From Bacteroidales bacterium (GTDB lineage: Bacteria; Bacteroidota; Bacteroidia; Bacteroidales; VadinHA17), in contig WFRO01000519.1 of assembly GCA_015486475.1 (NCBI GenBank), positions 1 through 9,732 on the forward strand: a stretch of 9,732 nucleotides of DNA, read 5' to 3'. Position 1 is the first letter of the stretch; the number at the start of each line of letters is the position of its first letter. The position numbers and the translations under genes are program-made. Below, in pieces: positions 6,572-9,732 of the stretch. The notes below the pieces were generated by a model. That model was not told the origin of the DNA, did no database searches, and saw only the letters and a list, made by a program, of their open reading frames with translations.

Positions 6572-7411
6572 ATGGAAAAAAGTGACCAAACCATCGTAGT
6601 TCCGCATGATTTCACTCAAATTGGAGATTATGCCCTGGAACATGCACTGGTGATCTCTCCTATCATGGAGAATGACATCGTACTGGTGCATATTGTGAAA
6701 AGTAAAGACGACATCCCGTTAGCGGAAAAACGTTGTGAAGCGATCGTTGAAGAAACCTTCAAGAAGCATTTCCTGAAGCCCCGTTATGTTGTCAGGGAAG
6801 GGAGCATTTTTAAGGACATAGGGGAGATCGCGAATGAAGTAAATGCCAACCTTGTCATTATGGGAACCCATGGACGGAAAGGTATCCAGAAACTGACAGG
6901 GAGCTGGGCACTTAAAGTGATCGTAAATTCCACAGTCCCTTTCATCATTGTTCAGTCACCTCCCGAAAAAAGAAAATTTGAAAAGATCGTTTTTCCGATC
7001 GATTTCCGTAGTGAGAACAAGGAAAAGATCCAGTGGGTGAACTATCTCTCCAAATATTACAAGACCAAGTTTTACATATTCAAACAAAACTATAAAGACA
7101 AATTATTCCAGACCAAGATCCGGAACAACCTGCTCTTCACCCGGAAATTTCTGGACAGTAAAAACATTGATTACGAGATCCACACAGCACCGGGAAACAA
7201 GAAATTCTGGCAGGAGACCATTGATTTCGCCAAGAAGGTTGATGCTGACATGATCCTGGTAATGACCACCAAAGATATTTCCATTGCCGATTATGCCCTG
7301 GGGGCTGATGAGCAACATATCATCGCCAACAAGGAAAAAATTCCGATCATGTGCGTCAACCCTGACCCGTCACTCAGACGGTCAGGAGGGTTTTCAGCTA
7401 TGGGCGGATGA
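6572..7411 (+). CDS. universal stress protein, two tandem UspA domains
   Basis: This is a soluble cytoplasmic protein of 279 residues built of two universal-stress-protein domains in tandem. Such proteins help cells survive starvation, oxidative or other stress, often by binding ATP, though the exact role here cannot be read from sequence. Domain 1 (about 5-129) has the opening strand TIVVPHDFT with D13 and the nucleotide-binding glycine signature around VIMGTHGRKG (95-104) with G110-S111. The spacer between the second and third glycines is eight residues instead of the canonical nine. Domain 2 (about 136-263) begins KIVFPIDF and ends IPIMCVNP, but shows TTKDISIADYALG where the glycine signature should be, so it probably does not bind ATP. 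I chose the ATG at 6572; an in-frame TTG at 6548 would add eight poorly conserved-looking residues. It is divergent from the cyclase gene and followed by stem-loops and a terminator. Confidence 0.93.
   Translation: MEKSDQTIVVPHDFTQIGDYALEHALVISPIMENDIVLVHIVKSKDDIPLAEKRCEAIVEETFKKHFLKPRYVVREGSIFKDIGEIANEVNANLVIMGTHGRKGIQKLTGSWALKVIVNSTVPFIIVQSPPEKRKFEKIVFPIDFRSENKEKIQWVNYLSKYYKTKFYIFKQNYKDKLFQTKIRNNLLFTRKFLDSKNIDYEIHTAPGNKKFWQETIDFAKKVDADMILVMTTKDISIADYALGADEQHIIANKEKIPIMCVNPDPSLRRSGGFSAMGG
7361..7394 (+). other. strong stem-loop inside the last codons of the usp gene
   Basis: Bases 7361-7367 (CCTGACC) pair perfectly with 7380-7386 (GGTCAGG). Inside, after a single bulged C, GTC (7369-7371) pairs with GAC (7377-7379) around a five-base loop. 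The hairpin is followed by AGGGTTTT (7387-7394). It resembles a weak intrinsic terminator but lies before the stop codon, and the T run is short, so it may instead affect mRNA stability or translation termination. Pairing is seen directly; function is open. Confidence 0.5.
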
Positions 7412-7418
7412 TCTGCCC
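7402..7418 (+). other. hairpin with the usp stop codon as its loop
   Basis: GGGCGGA (7402-7408) pairs with TCTGCCC (7412-7418), including one G-T (G-U in RNA) pair. The three-base loop is exactly the TGA stop codon of the stress-protein gene (7409-7411). A further imperfect palindrome, GGATTCCC/GGGAAATCC, follows at 7426-7443. Base pairing is visible in the sequence; whether the placement is functional is unknown. Confidence 0.4.
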
Positions 7419-7443
7419 GGATCACGGATTCCCAGGGAAATCC

Positions 7444-7473
7444 TTTGCATGAGAATAATATTTCTTATTTTTC
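7444..7473 (+). promoter_or_regulatory. possible promoter for rdgB and the PorZ-like gene
   Basis: TTTG at 7444-7447 is followed after 18 bases by TATTTTTC at 7466-7473, which matches TAnnTTTG at seven of eight positions. A transcript would start near 7480, at the very base of the hairpin at 7481-7505. A promoter is needed somewhere here because a strong terminator separates usp from rdgB, but the match is imperfect in an AT-rich stretch and chance is a real possibility. Confidence 0.25.
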
Positions 7474-7480
7474 GTTTTGG

Positions 7481-7512
7481 AACAAGGTAGATCAACTGCC
7501 TTGTTTCTTTTT
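7481..7512 (+). terminator. intrinsic (rho-independent) terminator after usp
   Basis: AACAAGGTAG (7481-7490) pairs with CTGCCTTGTT (7496-7505) over ten base pairs, with one T-G (U-G in RNA) wobble and a five-base ATCAA loop. It is followed at once by TTTCTTTTT from 7504 to 7512. This is a textbook stem plus U-tract for plus-strand transcription coming from usp. No matching T-run exists in the opposite direction, so it looks one-directional. It ends only ten bases before the rdgB ATG. Confidence 0.8.
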
Positions 7513-7522
7513 ATGTATTGTC

Positions 7523-8116
7523 ATGAAAATCCTTTTCGCCACCAATAACAAACACAAACTGGAGGAGGTCAGGCAGATAGCCGGATCAGGGTTTGAGGTA
7601 ATCAGCCTGGAAGATGTAGCCCTCACAGGTGACATCCCCGAAGAATCCGACACGCTGGAAGGCAATGCCCTGTTCAAAGCCAGGTACATTTTTGACAAGA
7701 CCGGCATTCCCACATTTGCGGATGATACGGGGCTGGAAGTGGAAGCCCTGAACGGCAGACCCGGCGTTTATTCCGCCCGTTATGCCGGGCCCGGAAAAAA
7801 TGACCGGAAAAACATGCAAAAGATCCTGAAAGAACTGAAAAATAAAACGAACAGAAAAGCCCGTTTCAGAACGGTCATTGCTTTTATTCCCCCGGATGGC
7901 AAGGAGATCTTTTTTGAAGGGATCGTCAACGGGACAATTGGTACAGAACCCCGAGGATCCTACGGTTTTGGCTATGATCCGGTTTTTCTGCCGGAAGGGT
8001 ATGACCTCACCTTCGCTGAAATGGCTGCCGATCTGAAAAACAGCATATCTCACAGGTCACGGGCTTTTGCTAAATTCGCGAACTATCTTAACAATAATTT
8101 GGGCCGTGAACTGTAA
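7523..8116 (+). CDS. rdgB: RdgB/HAM1 family non-canonical purine NTP pyrophosphatase
   Basis: RdgB hydrolyses dITP, XTP and related deaminated purine nucleotides to monophosphates, keeping them out of DNA and RNA. The 197-residue protein has the nucleotide-binding start FATNNKHKLEEV (5-16), the substrate and metal segment SDTLEGNALFKA (42-53), the catalytic-site FADDTGLEVEAL (65-76) with D67/D68, GRPGVYSARYAG (78-89), the GSYGFGYDPVF loop (145-155), and SHRSRA (176-181) near the end. Length is typical (about 190-200). The ATG at 7523 is chosen because conserved sequence starts directly there; upstream extension from a TTG at 7445 would read through a terminator hairpin and adds non-family residues. 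The PorZ-like gene follows after 21 bp on the same strand, suggesting co-transcription. No key residue is missing. Confidence 0.97.
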   Translation: MKILFATNNKHKLEEVRQIAGSGFEVISLEDVALTGDIPEESDTLEGNALFKARYIFDKTGIPTFADDTGLEVEALNGRPGVYSARYAGPGKNDRKNMQKILKELKNKTNRKARFRTVIAFIPPDGKEIFFEGIVNGTIGTEPRGSYGFGYDPVFLPEGYDLTFAEMAADLKNSISHRSRAFAKFANYLNNNLGREL

Positions 8117-8137
8117 GTCAATCTCATTTTTTACTGC

Positions 8138-9732
8138 ATGGATCTTCTGATAAAAATATCCTTATTACTGTCGGCTTTTCTCGCCGGGGTTTTTCCTTCC
8201 CCCGCTCAGTTAAAACCGGGAGAGTGGAGAGATCATTTTAATTACTCTCATGCATTACGGGTCACGGAAACCCCTTCTTCCGTTTATTGCACGACAGAAT
8301 ACGGGTTTTTCTATCTCGACAAGGCCGATCATTCCCTCCATACCTTCTCAAAAACAAACGGGCTGTCCGACTACGGAGTAAAGGTTACTGCTTATTCTCC
8401 GGATGAGAACATACTGATCGTTGCATACAATAATTCGAATATCGACCTCATCAAACCGGATGGGATACGTAACCTGAGCGATATTCTCAGAAAGCCCATG
8501 ACCGAAGTAAAAACCATCAATGATATCCTGGTTCTGGGAGAGTATGCATACCTCTCATGCAGCTTTGGGATCGTTGTTGTCGATCTGGTAAAAGAAGAGA
8601 TCAAAGACACTTATTACATAGGAGAGAATGGTAAACACCTGAACGTTTACGGGCTGGCTTTGTTCCATGATTTTTTCTATGCTGCCACCCAGGAAGGGAT
8701 CTACCGGGCTGACAAAAATGCACCGGATCTGGTCTGGTTCGGTGCCTGGCAACATCTGAACGATGTCCCGGGGGCCCGGAATTCCTTTAACATCATCACT
8801 GCCTTTGGTAATTATCTTTTTATCAACAGGTCAGGCCCCTCCCTGGCACAGGACACGGTATATTATCTGGATAACGGCAACTGGAAGTTCTTTTCCTCTC
8901 AACAGGGTACCAGGAACTACAGCCTGCGGTCCAGCGGGGGCCGGCTCCTCATTACAGGCGGCGACAAGATCCATATTTATGACCAACAACTGGTCCTTGA
9001 ACGGATCATAGATGATTATGGGTTCGCTGCCGCCAAAGCACGGGATGCACTTTTTGATGCGAACGGGACTTTATGGATCGCTGACAACAACGGGGGATTG
9101 ATCTCTACGAAGGATTTTCAGTGGTATGGAGGGAATTTACCCCCAGGACCCTATACCAATGAGGTTTTTTATCTGCGGGCATGGGAACACACCATGGCCA
9201 TAGCCGCAGGAGGGTATGACAATTCATGGAATGCACTCTATAAACCGGCCAAAACGTATTTCCTCATAAACAATGAATGGGAGAATTTTATCGACTATAA
9301 CATTAAAGACATTGTACGGATCCTTGAAGATCCCCGTGACCCCGACCTGATCTATCTCTCTTCCTGGAACTACGGAATAGCGGTTCTTAAAAACAGGCAG
9401 GTGGAGACGATCTACAATGAAGACAACAGCTCGCTGCAAAGTATCATTCCGGGACAAAATTTCATCCGTGTTGGCGGGATGGTCTTTGACAACGAGCACA
9501 GATTATGGGTAACCAACGGCAGCGTGAATGAACCCATCTCCTTCAGGAATGACGACGGCACCTGGCACAGCCTCCCCTATAAAAAATATGTACCGGACAT
9601 GATCCTGGGAGATATCATCATCGATGAGAATGGGTTCAAATGGGTGTTGGTACCCCGTGGAAACGGGTTGTTCATCTTTGACGACCGGCATACGCCCGAG
9701 GATCCGTCGGATGACCGGGCCAAAAGGATGCC
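8138..9732 (+). CDS. porZ: PorZ-like type IX secretion beta-propeller protein (partial, C-terminus cut by window edge)
   Basis: The ATG at 8138 opens a frame that stays open through the right edge (531 codons plus two bases). An N-terminal signal peptide (1-23, likely cleavage before Q24, after SPA) marks it as exported. The mature part opens GEWRDHFNYSHA and repeats two-component-regulator-type propeller blades: TEYGFFYLDK with NGLSD (74-78), AATQEGIYRAD, DANGTLWIADNNGG (307-320), VFDNEHRLWVTNG (449-461) and DENGFKWVLVPRGNGL (496-511). This order matches PorZ, the cell-surface type IX secretion component that in Porphyromonas takes part in attaching cargo to anionic lipopolysaccharide; that protein has about 780 residues with two propellers and a C-terminal domain, so roughly a third is missing here. 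It follows rdgB after 21 bp. A generic propeller-domain protein is the alternative; the missing C-terminus prevents confirming a type IX sorting domain. Confidence 0.85.
   Translation, partial: MDLLIKISLLLSAFLAGVFPSPAQLKPGEWRDHFNYSHALRVTETPSSVYCTTEYGFFYLDKADHSLHTFSKTNGLSDYGVKVTAYSPDENILIVAYNNSNIDLIKPDGIRNLSDILRKPMTEVKTINDILVLGEYAYLSCSFGIVVVDLVKEEIKDTYYIGENGKHLNVYGLALFHDFFYAATQEGIYRADKNAPDLVWFGAWQHLNDVPGARNSFNIITAFGNYLFINRSGPSLAQDTVYYLDNGNWKFFSSQQGTRNYSLRSSGGRLLITGGDKIHIYDQQLVLERIIDDYGFAAAKARDALFDANGTLWIADNNGGLISTKDFQWYGGNLPPGPYTNEVFYLRAWEHTMAIAAGGYDNSWNALYKPAKTYFLINNEWENFIDYNIKDIVRILEDPRDPDLIYLSSWNYGIAVLKNRQVETIYNEDNSSLQSIIPGQNFIRVGGMVFDNEHRLWVTNGSVNEPISFRNDDGTWHSLPYKKYVPDMILGDIIIDENGFKWVLVPRGNGLFIFDDRHTPEDPSDDRAKRM

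Noticed and set aside
7445..7522. 26-residue N-terminal extension of RdgB from a TTG
   Set aside because: The extension would be encoded by the terminator hairpin and U-tract, and family homology begins exactly at the ATG at 7523.
8763..9011. Plus-strand open frame of 82 codons within the PorZ-like gene
   Set aside because: It is an alternative frame of the propeller gene with no recognisable features; the long frame carries the propeller motifs without interruption.
8138..9732. PorZ-like propeller as the missing sensor half of the nearby Y_Y_Y cyclase
   Set aside because: Splitting of a propeller from Y_Y_Y was tempting, but the sequence order matches PorZ and the gene sits with rdgB, 1.6 kb away behind a terminator. 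Nothing in the sequence links the two.
1..9732. CRISPR array, insertion sequence, tRNA, rRNA or long direct repeats
   Set aside because: No regularly spaced repeats, transposase-like frames, terminal inverted repeats or RNA-gene signatures were seen on reading both strands.

Overview
The window looks like a core chromosomal segment from a member of the Bacteroidota, probably Bacteroidales/Marinilabiliales-like. Four things point there: the gene set (DUF3098 between ftsX and uppP, a PorZ-like type IX secretion propeller protein, a Y_Y_Y sensor domain), exact matches to the Bacteroidota promoter pattern TTG-N18-21-TAnnTTTG, starts without evident Shine-Dalgarno sequences, and moderate G+C. I see no mobile element, CRISPR array, tRNA or rRNA. 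No stretch longer than about 110 bases lacks a gene.

Left block, minus strand (positions 1-4541). In transcription order it reads ilvE, ftsX, a DUF3098 membrane protein, uppP, truB and queA (cut by the left edge). The gaps are 21 bp, about 0-5 bp, 0 bp, 15 bp and 63 bp, so this is probably one operon or two overlapping ones, driven at least in part by a consensus promoter upstream of ilvE. It combines branched-chain amino-acid transamination, divisome and envelope functions (FtsX, undecaprenyl-pyrophosphate recycling) and tRNA modification (pseudouridine-55 and queuosine).

Middle block. At 4617-6494 (minus) lies a 625-residue membrane-anchored class III cyclase. It has a signal peptide or anchor, a periplasmic Y_Y_Y domain without the usual beta-propeller, one membrane helix, a coiled coil, a catalytic domain with all adenylate-cyclase hallmark residues, and a C-terminal HD phosphohydrolase domain. 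It is transcribed divergently from a two-domain universal stress protein (6572-7411, plus), with a consensus promoter for the cyclase in the 77-bp gap. This cyclase-HD fusion is the least ordinary thing in the window.

Right block, plus strand. After usp comes a cluster of stem-loops ending in a strong intrinsic terminator, then rdgB (house-cleaning dITP/XTP pyrophosphatase), then 21 bp later a PorZ-like secreted propeller protein that runs off the right edge.

Most of this is conserved housekeeping DNA. I do not see a complete undescribed multi-gene system. The points that deserve follow-up are the cyclase-HD protein, DUF3098 and the usp 3'-end structures.
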